From assembly GCF_025685685.1 (NCBI RefSeq), contig NZ_JAGSYH010000010.1, positions 62,001 through 126,000 on the forward strand: a stretch of DNA of 64,000 nucleotides, read 5' to 3'. The notes below the pieces were generated by a model, which was given only the letters and a program-made list of their open reading frames with translations, had not been told where the DNA came from and did not search any database. The stretch's first letter is position 1, and each line of letters opens with the position of its first letter. This stretch comes from Acidicapsa dinghuensis. Lineage in GTDB: Bacteria; Acidobacteriota; Terriglobia; Terriglobales; Acidobacteriaceae. Positions 8,340 through 19,136 of the stretch are shown piece after piece. The position numbers and the translations under genes were made by a program.

Positions 8340-8831
8340 ATGGAGCATCCTAAGTACATGCAGATGGACGCAGACAAGGTGGCGACAATACAGGCAGAAA
8401 ACCGGTGGGAAGTACCGTTCCGGATGCAGTCGGATGGGTGGATTCTGGTTTTGCTGTGCCTGCTGATTGGCGTGGCGATGGGCGGGTTCAGGTTGGGGCT
8501 GCCAATTGGGGTATTTCTGGTTCTCAGCCTGCTGCTTCATGAACTGGGACATGCGACGATGGCGATGCTGCTGCGAGTGCGGGTGAGTGAGATAGGTCTC
8601 AGTCTCAAGGGCGCGTATATTCGCCGGGCGCACTCGGGGCGCCGGTATGACGAGGCGTTGATTGCATTTGCTGGCCCGATGGTCAATTTTTGCTTGGTCG
8701 TTCTATTTCTTTATCTGCCGTGGATCGGTCATCGCCTGGCGGTGTGCAATCTGGCGATAGGTGCGATCAATTTACTGCCGATACCATCGAGCGATGGGAG
8801 GCGTATCTGGAAGGCTCTGTGGGGTGTGTAA
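8340..8831 (+). CDS. Minimal site-2-protease-like M50 membrane metalloprotease
   Basis: About 163 residues with three to four hydrophobic segments. The zinc-site motif HELGH lies in SLLLHELGHATMAML, and the second M50 motif appears as INLLPIPSSDGRRI, matching NxxPxxxxDG. These give a complete but very compact M50 core without PDZ or CBS domains. Intramembrane cleavage is the family activity; the substrate is unknown. The ATG at 8340 is used; an in-frame TTG at 8331 is the alternative, and no strong Shine-Dalgarno sequence is visible for either. Confidence 0.82.
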   Translation: MEHPKYMQMDADKVATIQAENRWEVPFRMQSDGWILVLLCLLIGVAMGGFRLGLPIGVFLVLSLLLHELGHATMAMLLRVRVSEIGLSLKGAYIRRAHSGRRYDEALIAFAGPMVNFCLVVLFLYLPWIGHRLAVCNLAIGAINLLPIPSSDGRRIWKALWGV

Positions 8832-8873
8832 AGCCGACGGCTCCCGCACTTGGCAAGGTCTGACTAGTCAAGA

Positions 8874-10170
<1,297 letters not shown>

Positions 10171-10229
10171 GACGAGTGCGAGTGTGAAAACATTCCCCGC
10201 TCACACTCCACACTTCACACTGACTTTCT

Positions 10230-11549
10230 ATGGAATCGTTTTTTGGCCGCTATCGCAACCTGATCGTCGTGCTGGCGGTAGTGCTGGCGCAGGTGATGGG
10301 GCTGGCTGTGCAGGTGCGCAAACCCGCAGTGGCACAGGGTTCCATGCCGGGACAAACGCGGCCAGAAGGCAAGGGAGTCATGCTCATTCGGCTGTGGGCG
10401 GTGAGCGCGGTGTCGCCGTTTGAGCGGGGATTCCATGGAGTCAGCGATGACCTCACTGGGTTCTGGAACAACTATGTCAATCTGCAGCATGTGCGCGACC
10501 AGAATAAGCAGCTACAACAGACGATCGACCGGCTGAGACTGGAGCAGGCAGAACTGCATGAAGACGCTCTGCAAGGGCAACGGTTGCAGGCGTTGGTGAA
10601 GTTTCGCGAGGGGTATGCGTATGCGACGTTGCCAGCGCAGGTGATTGGGACGAGTGGAAGCAACCAGTCGCGGGTGCTTTATCTGGATAAAGGTCTGGAC
10701 GATGGGCTGAAGCCGGATATGGCGGTGATTACCGGCGATGGCATCGTCGGTAAAGTGCGGGATGTGTTTGCGCGCACGGCTCAGGTGTTGCTGATCAACG
10801 ACCAAACAAGCGGAGCCGGGGTGGTCCTGGAGAAGACGCGCATTCGCGGGATTTTGCGGGGAAATGCGGCGGGGCAGCCACAGGTGATCAATATTCTGGC
10901 GGATCAGCGGATACAGCCGGGTGAGCAGGTATTGACGGCAGGTGGGGATCAGATTTTTCCGCGCGGACTGCCGGTAGGGGCGGTGGAGAAGGTGGTTCGT
11001 GATCCGGAGCGAAGCGGCTTTATTGAGGTGGTGATCAAGCCGGCGGCAGATCTGCAGCACCTGGATGAGGTGCTGGTGATTACGTCGCTGGACTCGAAGA
11101 TGTCTCCGCAGCAACAGAAGGACCTGGCAGCGAGCGAGGATCAGAAAGGCGCGGAAGCCGCCGAGCTTGCGGCTGAGGCGGAGCGCAAAAAGGCAGCCCA
11201 GGAGATGGAAGAGCGGCTGCCGGGGCTTAATAATCCGAATGCGCCGGATGCAGGTGGAGCGAACCCGGCTGGAACGAATCCTGCTGGAGCGACGCCGGCT
11301 CTTGGACAGATGGGGCCAGACGGCAAGCTTGCAACGAATGCATCGCAGTTGCCGACGCCGAAGCCGATACCAGCGAAGCACCCGGACCGGTTCTCGCCGG
11401 GGGTGTTATCCGATGGCGTGACGGGTTCTGGCACTGATACTCCGGGGCAGACGCCGAATGGCGGGGAGACTCAGCCGAAACCAGCCAATCCGAAGCCGAT
11501 ATCGATTACGGGCGCGGTAAAACCACGAACTTCGCGGAGGGTCCAATAG
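10230..11549 (+). CDS. mreC: Rod shape-determining protein MreC
   Basis: The product has one N-terminal membrane segment (NLIVVLAVVLAQVMGLAVQV), a periplasmic coiled coil (NKQLQQTIDRLRLEQAEL) and the two beta-barrel domains typical of MreC, with VLYLDKGLDDGLKPDMAVITGDGIVGKV and LRGNAAGQPQVINI. The last 150 residues are unusual: an Ala/Lys/Glu-rich helix and a long Pro/Gly/Ala-rich tail, making the protein 439 residues against a typical 280-350. MreC scaffolds PBP2 activation in the elongasome. The mreD start follows 2 nt after its stop. Confidence 0.96.
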   Translation: MESFFGRYRNLIVVLAVVLAQVMGLAVQVRKPAVAQGSMPGQTRPEGKGVMLIRLWAVSAVSPFERGFHGVSDDLTGFWNNYVNLQHVRDQNKQLQQTIDRLRLEQAELHEDALQGQRLQALVKFREGYAYATLPAQVIGTSGSNQSRVLYLDKGLDDGLKPDMAVITGDGIVGKVRDVFARTAQVLLINDQTSGAGVVLEKTRIRGILRGNAAGQPQVINILADQRIQPGEQVLTAGGDQIFPRGLPVGAVEKVVRDPERSGFIEVVIKPAADLQHLDEVLVITSLDSKMSPQQQKDLAASEDQKGAEAAELAAEAERKKAAQEMEERLPGLNNPNAPDAGGANPAGTNPAGATPALGQMGPDGKLATNASQLPTPKPIPAKHPDRFSPGVLSDGVTGSGTDTPGQTPNGGETQPKPANPKPISITGAVKPRTSRRVQ

Positions 11550-11551
11550 CA

Positions 11552-12073
11552 GTGCAGGCGCTCATTCCCGACTACCGCCGCGATCTGGAGATCCGGCGTT
11601 ATCCGCTGCTGGTGTATGTGTTTGTGCCGCTGGCCGCGCTGGTATTGCAGGCGTGGCTGCCGCGGCTTATGGGTCGGTACGCCTACATGGATCTACCGCT
11701 GCTAGTGACGATTTATTTTGCGATCAACCGGCGGAGCCCAATTCATGGAACGTTATTGGGAGCGGTTCTGGGCCTGATGCAAGATGGATTGACGCAAAGG
11801 CCGATCGGGATTCACGGGATTGCGAATACGGTGGTCGGTTTCCTCGCTGCTTCGATTGGAATCCGGCTGGTAATAGAAAACAATCTCATTCGCATGCTGC
11901 TGAATTTTGCTTTCACGCTGCTGTCCAGTGCGCTGATGCTGTTTATCGTTGGCATGATGCTGGGGCTCAGCTGGCAGGTGAACTGGGTCGATGAGTTATT
12001 ACGCGCGGGTGGGAATGCGGCCATTGGCCTGGTGGTATTTCCATTCCTGGACAGGTTGCAGACGAGGGACTGA
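11552..12073 (+). CDS. mreD: Rod shape-determining protein MreD
   Basis: A 173-residue membrane protein with about five hydrophobic segments, including LLVYVFVPLAALVLQAWL and IRMLLNFAFTLLSSALMLFIVGMMLGL, and the family-typical PLLVTIYFAINRRSPIHGTLLGAVLGLMQDGL. It starts with GTG just after mreC, so translation is coupled. MreD partners MreC in the inner membrane. In many related genomes mrdA follows at once; here about 7 kb intervene. Confidence 0.93.
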   Translation: MQALIPDYRRDLEIRRYPLLVYVFVPLAALVLQAWLPRLMGRYAYMDLPLLVTIYFAINRRSPIHGTLLGAVLGLMQDGLTQRPIGIHGIANTVVGFLAASIGIRLVIENNLIRMLLNFAFTLLSSALMLFIVGMMLGLSWQVNWVDELLRAGGNAAIGLVVFPFLDRLQTRD

Positions 12074-12236
12074 GCAATAGCCGCCGCGGCGGAAGAATCA
12101 ATCGCCATGCCTGTAGGCTTATCAAGTTAGCGGGCGAGTCGATAGTCCAGACGACGACTTTGATATTTGTATCCCTGCGATGCTCGCCAGCGCATATTAC
12201 TGTCGGGTGATGCTGCATCGAGTGAAAAAGCGGCAC

Positions 12237-13832
12237 TTAGGCCTGCTTTGCTTCCGCTTTATCTTCGTGGTATTCCATCTCGGTGTTGATGGACCAGATG
12301 TTGTCCTTTGAGGTGATGCCGTTGACGATGTTTTCGACGGCTGTCATGGCGGTCAGCATCGAGTGGTCCTGGTTGTTGTATTTGTGCATCCCGTTGCGGC
12401 CAACGAGAAAGAGATTTTTGAAAGTATCGGTATAGTTGCGAATGATGTCGAAGCAATCATAGCTGCCGAAGTAGGCTGGATAGGTTTTTGCCACACGCAC
12501 GACGTGATAATCTTCGACGTCTTCTGCCTTGAGTATGCCGATACGCGAGACTTCTTCAATGGCTAGTTTACCCATCTCTTCATCGCTCAGCTTCCATAGG
12601 GGATCCGTATCGTTGCAGAAATATTCGAGCCCGATCCAGGTCTTGTTCGGATTGGCGACGAGCCATGGGCTCCAGTTATTGAATATCTGCAGACGGCCTA
12701 CGGTGACGTCAGACTCTTGAATGTAAATCCAATTGTCTTTTAGCGCAGAACCATCGGCTTCCTTGACGATGAGTTTGTTGGCCAGCAGGCCAACAGTGAT
12801 GAAATCGCGATATAGGAGGCCTTCGCTAATCTCTCTTACGGGGCTGGGCACAGGCGAACCAATGGCGCGGATGAGATCGCGGACGGGCATGGTGGAGAAG
12901 AAATAATCTCCGGTCCAAGTGGTGCGTTGTCCGGCTTCGTCGATGGCTTCGATGGCGACGACGCGATCATTTTCGACGCGGATGCGATCCACTTTGAGGC
13001 CGAAATGAATTTCGCCGCCATTTTCACGCACGATATCCGCGACGTGTTCCCAGAGCTGGCCTGGACCCAGCTTGGGATAGAGAAATTTTTCGATCAAAGA
13101 GGTTTCGACCTGCTTCTGTGCTATGTCATTCGCCTTTTTACGAGAGAAGGTCTTCTTGAGGAAATGAACGGCGACGGCTTTGAGAGATAGCCCTTTGATG
13201 CGCTGGGCACCCCACTCGGCACTGATCTTGTCGCAAGGCACGCCCCATACCTTTTCGGTGTAGGACTTGAAGAAGGTGAGATAGAGCTGCCTGCCGAAGC
13301 GATTGATAAGGAAGTCTTCGAGCGAGTGCTCTTCGCGCTGTGGAAGTACGGCAGACCAAAGATAGCTGAAGCCGCAGCGTACGGTGCGAATGCCACCCAT
13401 CTTGCGGAGGGTATCTGCAGTGAGCTTGATGGGGTAATCGAAGAAGCAGCGGAGAAAGTAGATGCGGCTCTTACGCTGGCGAACAAGCATCACCAAATCA
13501 TCGCTGTTTGGATCGGGGGCTGAGGTGAATTGAGGAACTTCACGTATTTTGCCTTGATGACGTAACTCAGATTTATCTGCTGCGCTGGCTTCCACTGGCA
13601 TCAGGTCGAGCCACCATTGCATGACGCGGTCTGATTTTGAGAAGAAGCGGTGACCGCCGATATCCATACGATTGCCTTTGTAGACAATGGTTCGCGAGAT
13701 GCCGCCAATTGCATGACTGGCTTCGATAAGGATGGGCTTGATGGCAGTCTGCCGCTGTAGTTCGAGCGCGGCAGTTAGTCCGGCAGGCCCGGCGCCAATG
13801 ATGATGGCCGCCCCGCACTTGTTATCTGGCAT
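12237..13832 (-). CDS. UDP-galactopyranose mutase-like FAD flavoprotein
   Basis: A 531-residue flavoprotein beginning with the dinucleotide-binding motif [19 protein letters not shown], followed by [23 protein letters not shown], which resembles UDP-galactopyranose mutases and the amine-oxidase superfamily. C-terminal FAD-contact sequence is seen as [23 protein letters not shown]. No membrane segment is apparent. Family members include UGM and sugar-polymer or lipid oxidoreductases, so the substrate is open. It is transcribed away from mreD, with its 3' end 163 bp from the mreD stop, as the last gene of the minus-strand block inserted between mreD and mrdA. Confidence 0.82.
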   Translation of the reverse strand: MPDNKCGAAIIIGAGPAGLTAALELQRQTAIKPILIEASHAIGGISRTIVYKGNRMDIGGHRFFSKSDRVMQWWLDLMPVEASAADKSELRHQGKIREVPQFTSAPDPNSDDLVMLVRQRKSRIYFLRCFFDYPIKLTADTLRKMGGIRTVRCGFSYLWSAVLPQREEHSLEDFLINRFGRQLYLTFFKSYTEKVWGVPCDKISAEWGAQRIKGLSLKAVAVHFLKKTFSRKKANDIAQKQVETSLIEKFLYPKLGPGQLWEHVADIVRENGGEIHFGLKVDRIRVENDRVVAIEAIDEAGQRTTWTGDYFFSTMPVRDLIRAIGSPVPSPVREISEGLLYRDFITVGLLANKLIVKEADGSALKDNWIYIQESDVTVGRLQIFNNWSPWLVANPNKTWIGLEYFCNDTDPLWKLSDEEMGKLAIEEVSRIGILKAEDVEDYHVVRVAKTYPAYFGSYDCFDIIRNYTDTFKNLFLVGRNGMHKYNNQDHSMLTAMTAVENIVNGITSKDNIWSINTEMEYHEDKAEAKQA

Positions 13833-14075
13833 GGATTCTCGTGAAGAGATTGCGGATCGTGATGTAAGCGAACTGTACAGTCATCTTTAATGTGCGTAAC
13901 TTACTTCACGCCTTGTTGAATTCTGTCTGGGTGATGATGCCGTTATGTTCAATGCACGGATGGGTTTTCGTCAAAGGAATTTATTGATGTGTTTTCTGGA
14001 TTCAACCAGAGCGTCACCACAGATCTTGTGGACGAATATATCGATATTACGGTGATCGAGTTTTCCGATGAAGGA

Positions 14076-15617
14076 TTAAGGATGTTCAGACGCGGGCGTG
14101 GTTTTGTGCTGGCTGACGCTTTCGCCGTCGCCGGGGCGCAGGCTGCGGAAGACGAGCGTCGAGAGGATGGTCAGACCGCCGAGGAAATAAAAGGCTTTGT
14201 GGATGCCGTGGATGAAGACGATTGGCTGCTGGTAGGCGGAGGGCGGCAGGAAAAATTCGGTCGCTAAGCCCGCGATGGCGACGCCGAAGCTAATGGCCAT
14301 CTGCTGCATGGTGCTGGCGATGGTGCTGGCGTTGCTTGTGTCTTCGTCGTCTATGTCGGCGTAGACCAGGGTGTTCATGCTGGTGTATTGGAGTGAGCTG
14401 AAGCCGCCGTAGATGAAGACGAGCAGGAGAATGAGCCAGATCGGTGTCTTGAGGCCGATGGTTCCGAAGAGGATAAGCAGGACCCCGATGAGGATGGTGT
14501 TGGAGGCGAGAACTCCGCGATAGCCGATGCGGCGGAGGATGGCGGACATGTATGGCTTCATAATGCCGGAGGCGATGGCTGGCGGCATGAGAAGCAAGCC
14601 GGACTGGACGGCGTTCATGCCCATGCCAACCTGATAGAGCAGCGGCAGAAGAAAAGGGACGCCGCCGATGCCAAGACGGGTGACGAGGCCTCCGGTGACA
14701 GCGGCGCGGAAGGTGCGGATGCGAAAGAGGCCGAGATGCAGCAGCGGATGTGGTGCGGTGTTGGCGTGGACCGCATAGCCGATGATGAGGGCAACGGACA
14801 TGGCGAGAAGCGCGGCGATTTCGCGGATGCTCAGGGTGTGGTCACCGAAGACTTCGAGGACGTAAGAGAGCAAACCGATACCGGAGCCGAAGAGGATGAG
14901 GCCGACGAGGTCTATAGGCGCGGTGCCTTCTTCGCGGTAGTCGGGAAGATGCAGGTAGACCATGACGAGGCCGAGCAGGCCGATGGGCAGATTGAGGAAG
15001 AAGATGAGACGCCAGTGCAGATAGTGGACGATGAGTCCGCCGGCGACGGGACCGAACATAGGCCCGATGAGCGCGGGGATGGTGACGAAGCTCATCACAC
15101 GCACGAGGTCGTATTTGGGGAAGGCTCGAACGAGTGTGAGGCGGCCTACGGGAACCATCATGGCTCCGCCGAAGCCCTGGATGATACGGCAGAGAACGAG
15201 TGTGTGGATGTTGCTGCAAAGGCCGCAGAGGAGTGATCCGAGGGTGAACATGCCGATGGCGGAGGCGAAGACGCGACGTGTGCCGTGGCGGTCGGCCATC
15301 CAGCCGCTGATGGGAATGAAGACGGCGAGAGCGAGGGTGTAGCTGGCGAGGACGGCCTTCATGGCCAGTGGGGCGACGTTGATAGCGGCCGAGACGGCGG
15401 GGACGGCGGTGTTAAGAATGGTGGTGTCGAGCGACTCCATGAAGAAGGCGACGGCGACGAGCCAGGGAAGGAGCTTGAGTGTGGATGGCGAAAGAAGCGG
15501 CGTTGCAAGCGCGGCGGCTGGTCCCGCTGTGGCGGAAATCGGAGATTCGCCGAGTCCTGAAGTGGGGTGTGCGGGGTCAGGCTTAACTGTTAGTGGGGTT
15601 TGGGGAGGAGTGGCCAT
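14076..15617 (-). CDS. MFS drug/solute exporter, DHA2 (EmrB/QacA) type
   Basis: A 513-residue protein with about 14 hydrophobic helices, as in the DHA2 branch of the major facilitator superfamily. Typical segments are FFMESLDTTILNTAVPAVS in helix 1, WMADRHGTRRVFASAIGMF after helix 2, and RIIQGFGGAMMVPVGRLTLVRAF (motif C region). A Pro/Ala-rich cytoplasmic N-terminus of about 40 residues precedes helix 1. It probably exports a hydrophobic compound by proton antiport. It starts 37 nt after the end of the isoprenoid-synthase-like gene, so the two are likely in one operon. Confidence 0.93.
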   Translation of the reverse strand: MATPPQTPLTVKPDPAHPTSGLGESPISATAGPAAALATPLLSPSTLKLLPWLVAVAFFMESLDTTILNTAVPAVSAAINVAPLAMKAVLASYTLALAVFIPISGWMADRHGTRRVFASAIGMFTLGSLLCGLCSNIHTLVLCRIIQGFGGAMMVPVGRLTLVRAFPKYDLVRVMSFVTIPALIGPMFGPVAGGLIVHYLHWRLIFFLNLPIGLLGLVMVYLHLPDYREEGTAPIDLVGLILFGSGIGLLSYVLEVFGDHTLSIREIAALLAMSVALIIGYAVHANTAPHPLLHLGLFRIRTFRAAVTGGLVTRLGIGGVPFLLPLLYQVGMGMNAVQSGLLLMPPAIASGIMKPYMSAILRRIGYRGVLASNTILIGVLLILFGTIGLKTPIWLILLLVFIYGGFSSLQYTSMNTLVYADIDDEDTSNASTIASTMQQMAISFGVAIAGLATEFFLPPSAYQQPIVFIHGIHKAFYFLGGLTILSTLVFRSLRPGDGESVSQHKTTPASEHP

Positions 15618-15653
15618 CTGCGTTGGTTAGGATGCAGATTCTGTTATAGCTGG

Positions 15654-17051
15654 TCAGGGAACCAGAGAGGGCATTTCGGTCGAGAAAACGGGGCTAAAGG
15701 ATTCGGGAGTCGGCAGGTCTCCATGACCCGTCGCAGGGACTGCGAGGAAGGCGTCGAAGAGGGATTTGTAGAGGCCCTGGCGGCCGGCGAGGCGGTCGCG
15801 GCGGTTGCGAAGGAAGCTGAAGCGGAAGGAGGAGATTGATTCGGCTTCGGCGAGGAATTCTCTGGAGAAGTGTTGGTGCGAGTATGCGATGGCGCAGAGG
15901 ATGAGAGAGCGCCAGGCCATGCGGAGCAGGCTCCGGAAGGTGGGCGTGCCGTGTGGAAGCTGCTCCAAGCGGGCGGCAACGCGGTCAGAGAAGCGGAGAA
16001 GCTGGCGTGTCAGATCGTCGAGGGGAATGCCTCTTTTAGCCGCCAGGGTGAAGAGGGTCATGGATCCGCGCTGCTGGTCTTCGGCGAGATCCTGCAGGTC
16101 GTCGCCGAGTTGCAGGAGCACTCCCCATTCGAAAGCGAAATGGATCTCGGGTGCGGTGAGCCAGCCTCGGGTGAGGATGGCGTCGGCGAGGACGGATGTG
16201 CCGCCTTTGGCGCAGCTTATGGCGAGGATTTCTGCTTCGCTGAGATCTCGGTTTCTAAGCTGGCAGAGGCTGTTTTCCTGCGCCTGATGGATAGCTAGCA
16301 GGCAATCATAGACATGTGGAAAATCGACGCGCGGGTATTCGCTTTCGATGAGGTGGATCATGGTCTGGAGGGCGAGTTCGCGCGGATCGTCGATAGGGAG
16401 TTCTTTGCCGTAGAGACGCTGGCGGAAGCGGGCGCTGAAATGGAGCTTGGCTGCGGAGCTGAGATCTTCGCGGTCGAGGAGGTTATCGCTGTACGGGTAG
16501 AGCAGGCTGTAGCCGAGGATGGACGGGGTGAGGCGCTGCGGCATACCGAAAAGCGGCTGGAGGCCGCAGGCTGTCCACGCATTGCGGCTGGCCTGGATGA
16601 TGTCGGCCATGCTGAGCGAGGGATCGAAGCTGCGCGCCCAACGGGCGAGCTGCGTGCCGGTGGGAAGGAAATCGCGGGTCAGGAGATCGATGGCATCAGC
16701 GCTGAGGTCGAGGCCTTGTGCGGCGAATTGGGCGAAGGCATCGGTGACGCGAGATTGGGTGGCTAGATTCTGTTCATGGTTGCTTGTGCCGAAATCGGGC
16801 CGAGGAGCTGGGAAAATCCATCTGAATGGTGGAAAACGCCGTGAAGAGGAGCCGCCCAGATTCTTAGAGGCCCGCTTTAGTTCGGCCTCTACCGCGTAAA
16901 GAGCTTCGTCATAAGCGCGCTCGCGCTGGTGTTGTTGACGGGCGGTGAACAGCGGAGCTTCGGGAGCCGGTCCGGTATCGCATTCGTGCCAGAGGGCACT
17001 GGTTGTGGCGGACTGCTCTTCGACCCAGGGCCAGCTATAGAGCTTATCCAT
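15654..17051 (-). CDS. Class I isoprenoid-synthase-fold protein
   Basis: Using the ATG at 17051 (MDKLYSWPWVEEQ) the product is 465 residues, almost all helical. Two Asp-rich motifs stand out: YSDNLLDRED at about residue 187 and LQLGDDLQDLAEDQQRG at about 314; the second resembles the metal-binding DDxxD of prenyl transferases and terpene synthases. This fits a class I isoprenoid biosynthesis fold, though the first motif is not canonical. The frame is open upstream to 17240, but that would overlap the next gene by 67 nt. The product is unknown. Neighbours are a fatty-acid hydroxylase, an exporter and a flavoprotein. Confidence 0.68.
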   Translation of the reverse strand: MDKLYSWPWVEEQSATTSALWHECDTGPAPEAPLFTARQQHQRERAYDEALYAVEAELKRASKNLGGSSSRRFPPFRWIFPAPRPDFGTSNHEQNLATQSRVTDAFAQFAAQGLDLSADAIDLLTRDFLPTGTQLARWARSFDPSLSMADIIQASRNAWTACGLQPLFGMPQRLTPSILGYSLLYPYSDNLLDREDLSSAAKLHFSARFRQRLYGKELPIDDPRELALQTMIHLIESEYPRVDFPHVYDCLLAIHQAQENSLCQLRNRDLSEAEILAISCAKGGTSVLADAILTRGWLTAPEIHFAFEWGVLLQLGDDLQDLAEDQQRGSMTLFTLAAKRGIPLDDLTRQLLRFSDRVAARLEQLPHGTPTFRSLLRMAWRSLILCAIAYSHQHFSREFLAEAESISSFRFSFLRNRRDRLAGRQGLYKSLFDAFLAVPATGHGDLPTPESFSPVFSTEMPSLVP

Positions 17052-17173
17052 ACGATTGGAAATACGTTGAGTCGGGGATGATGGTTCCTTCGCTCTGCTC
17101 GCGCGCTTGATGATTAGGTATGCCCTACAAAGAGGGTAGCTTCGCAAATCAACGCGATGTCCTAGTTCCAAAT

Positions 17174-17893
17174 TCAGTAATTGTCGTGAAATGCGATCAT
17201 GCGTCCGAGATTTTGCTCGTGGTTGTTGGGGAAGCCGCACGAGGGTGCGAATTCAGCAGTGTCGCGGAAGGTGCCAAATATACGATCCCACCAAGTGATA
17301 TCTCCGTAGTTGAACTCGTGGACATCGAGTTGGTGATGGATAGAGTGGTGCTCTGGGCGCTGTAGAAAGTAACCAATCCAATGAGGAGTTCTCAGATTAC
17401 TGTGGTAGAAATACTCACCGATAACCGCATAGGCATTGAACCAAGCGGCCGCTTCCGGTGAAGCTCCCATGAGACAAAACATCAACAAGCTGGCGAGGAT
17501 GGAATCGGCGATGATTTCGACGGGATGCTTATAAAACGAAGTCAGCATTTCAATACGTGTCGGACTGTGATGGACTTGATGGAACACGCGCCAGAACAGA
17601 TCGAAATGGTGACGCGCGCGATGCCACCAATAGAAAAGAAAGGTTCCGATGAACCAACCCAGCAGGCCCGCAAGAAATGGCGGCATGCTACGGGGAATGT
17701 GGAAGAGTGAAGAGCCCTGAAGCCATCGGTTCCAGGCAACGCCGGCCAGCAGGACGACCCCAAGCTGCGCCAAATTCAGGACGGTTGCACGCACGTACCA
17801 CCCTGGTGCCTCGGGAAGTTCCCGTCCCGGAAATGTACGTTCAGCAACGAAAAACAGAATAGTGGCAAAAACGATAATTGCGGTTGGAATCAT
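17174..17893 (-). CDS. Fatty-acid hydroxylase / sterol desaturase family membrane protein
   Basis: A 239-residue membrane protein with the clustered His motifs of the di-iron hydroxylase family: WWHRARHH, HQVHHS and EHHSIHHQLD, plus a membrane segment at the N-terminus (TAIIVFATILFFVAE) and others around 40-60 and 75-90. The family hydroxylates or desaturates lipids, sterols or carotenoids using oxygen. It heads the minus-strand block and is divergent from a GntR regulator 158 bp away, so it is a likely regulatory target. Confidence 0.9.
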   Translation of the reverse strand: MIPTAIIVFATILFFVAERTFPGRELPEAPGWYVRATVLNLAQLGVVLLAGVAWNRWLQGSSLFHIPRSMPPFLAGLLGWFIGTFLFYWWHRARHHFDLFWRVFHQVHHSPTRIEMLTSFYKHPVEIIADSILASLLMFCLMGASPEAAAWFNAYAVIGEYFYHSNLRTPHWIGYFLQRPEHHSIHHQLDVHEFNYGDITWWDRIFGTFRDTAEFAPSCGFPNNHEQNLGRMIAFHDNY

Positions 17894-17965
17894 GTCTCTC
17901 TCCAGTTACGTGAAGTTCTGTGAACTGAAAATAGGCGATCTCTTCCTCAGGCTCCATCGAGCGCA

Positions 17966-17986
17966 TGACAGTTTCTGGGAGTGTCA
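17966..17986. promoter_or_regulatory. Inverted repeat TGACA-N11-TGTCA in divergent promoter region
   Basis: TGACA at 17966-17970 and TGTCA at 17982-17986 form a 21-bp dyad between the divergent hydroxylase and GntR genes. Its place suggests an operator for the GntR regulator. The arms are only 5 bp, so chance is possible. Confidence 0.3.
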
Positions 17987-18051
17987 CAGCAGGCCACACT
18001 TTCGCAATGGGAAGAGATCAGACAGAATCCAGGAGTAGAATCACCTAGTTC

Positions 18052-18957
18052 ATGAACATTTCTCTAAGTCAGGACAGCGATGTGCCGCTCCGTCAGCAAC
18101 TCTCAGAGCAAATTGTTTTCCTGATTACTACTGGCGAGCTCCAGGCCGGAGAAGAGATGCCGAGTGTGCGTGCCTTGGCTCGTCGCGCCAAGGTGCACCA
18201 CAATACCGTCAGCAAAGCGTACCAGGATCTTGTGCGTCGTGAGTGGCTTACGCGAAAGCGGGGGAGTCGCTTGGTTGTCGGAATTCCCGCAAATAAAGGG
18301 CAGCAGTCGGATCTCGGGCTGGACGAACTTATCAACGAGACCATTCGACGTGCCAGGAGCCTCGGCTATTCGCTTCAGACGTTACGGAACCGCTTGCGCG
18401 AACACCTTATTGAAGAGAGCGCGGACCATCTTCTCGTTGTGGAACATGAGACGGGGATACGCAAGATTATTCAGCGCGAGATTGAAGAGAAGGTCCAATG
18501 GCGGGTTGAGTCTTGTTCGTACATCGATATCGTTCGAGAACACGGCCTGGCCATCGGGGCCCAGGTTCTAGCTCCGACCTATATGACCGGGAGCCTGGCG
18601 CAGTTCGTTCCTGTTCATCGTCCATGTTTTTCAATTGAATATTCCAGTTCTAAAGACTACCTCGCTGTCATTCGCGATCTGCAGGTTCCATCGAATATCG
18701 CTGTTGTCTCGGTCAGCGAAAGCCTATTGAAAACCGCACGAAGCCTTCTAGCTCCCTCGATTGGACGAGAACACACGTACCAGGATCTTCTGTTGTCGAC
18801 CGATAAAGTGGTAGACATGCACGGGGTTGATCTGGTGTTTTGTGACTCGATTACCTTATCTCTCGTGTCTTGCAATCGTAAGGTGCACCATCAACTTATC
18901 TCTGCCGATTGCCTGAAGGAGCTTTCGATACTCTTGTCTCTCGGGATTGAGAAATAG
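18052..18957 (+). CDS. GntR-family transcriptional regulator
   Basis: Residues 8-75 are a GntR winged helix: SDVPLRQQLSEQIVFLITTGELQAGEEMPSVRALARRAKVHHNTVSKAYQDL. The remaining 220 residues have several Rossmann-like strands and no FCD, UTRA or aminotransferase signature; the C-terminus may be a ligand-sensing module. The closest general type is the YtrA-like group with an enlarged effector domain. It faces the minus-strand lipid-type cluster and probably controls it. AGGAG precedes the ATG by about 17 nt. Confidence 0.88.
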   Translation: MNISLSQDSDVPLRQQLSEQIVFLITTGELQAGEEMPSVRALARRAKVHHNTVSKAYQDLVRREWLTRKRGSRLVVGIPANKGQQSDLGLDELINETIRRARSLGYSLQTLRNRLREHLIEESADHLLVVEHETGIRKIIQREIEEKVQWRVESCSYIDIVREHGLAIGAQVLAPTYMTGSLAQFVPVHRPCFSIEYSSSKDYLAVIRDLQVPSNIAVVSVSESLLKTARSLLAPSIGREHTYQDLLLSTDKVVDMHGVDLVFCDSITLSLVSCNRKVHHQLISADCLKELSILLSLGIEK

Positions 18958-19136
18958 GGGCCTTGATGCTGCCGAAGCCTTCGGATTTTTACCTTTCCAC
19001 CGCTTGATGACAAGAATAGATATTGAGAAGTAACGCCAGAGACAAAAACCAAACCTTCAAATCAAGCCCCTGGGATTGCACGGGACTTGTGATGGAAATC
19101 CCCGATTCCAAGTGTCCTTGCGGTCATGCTTGGTCC

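Noticed and set aside
10512-11381. Minus-strand open frame of 289 codons
   Set aside because: Antisense to mreC, with Arg/His/Leu-rich composition typical of shadow frames.
12081-12092. CCGCCGCGGCGG palindrome after mreD
   Set aside because: Perfect but without a loop or T-tract, and common in GC-rich DNA; not called as a terminator.
14736-15236. Plus-strand acidic open frame of 166 codons
   Set aside because: Antisense to the MFS exporter; Glu/Asp/Gly-rich composition reflects the opposite strand.
16314-16766. Plus-strand open frame of 150 codons
   Set aside because: Antisense to the isoprenoid-synthase-like gene and without family likeness.
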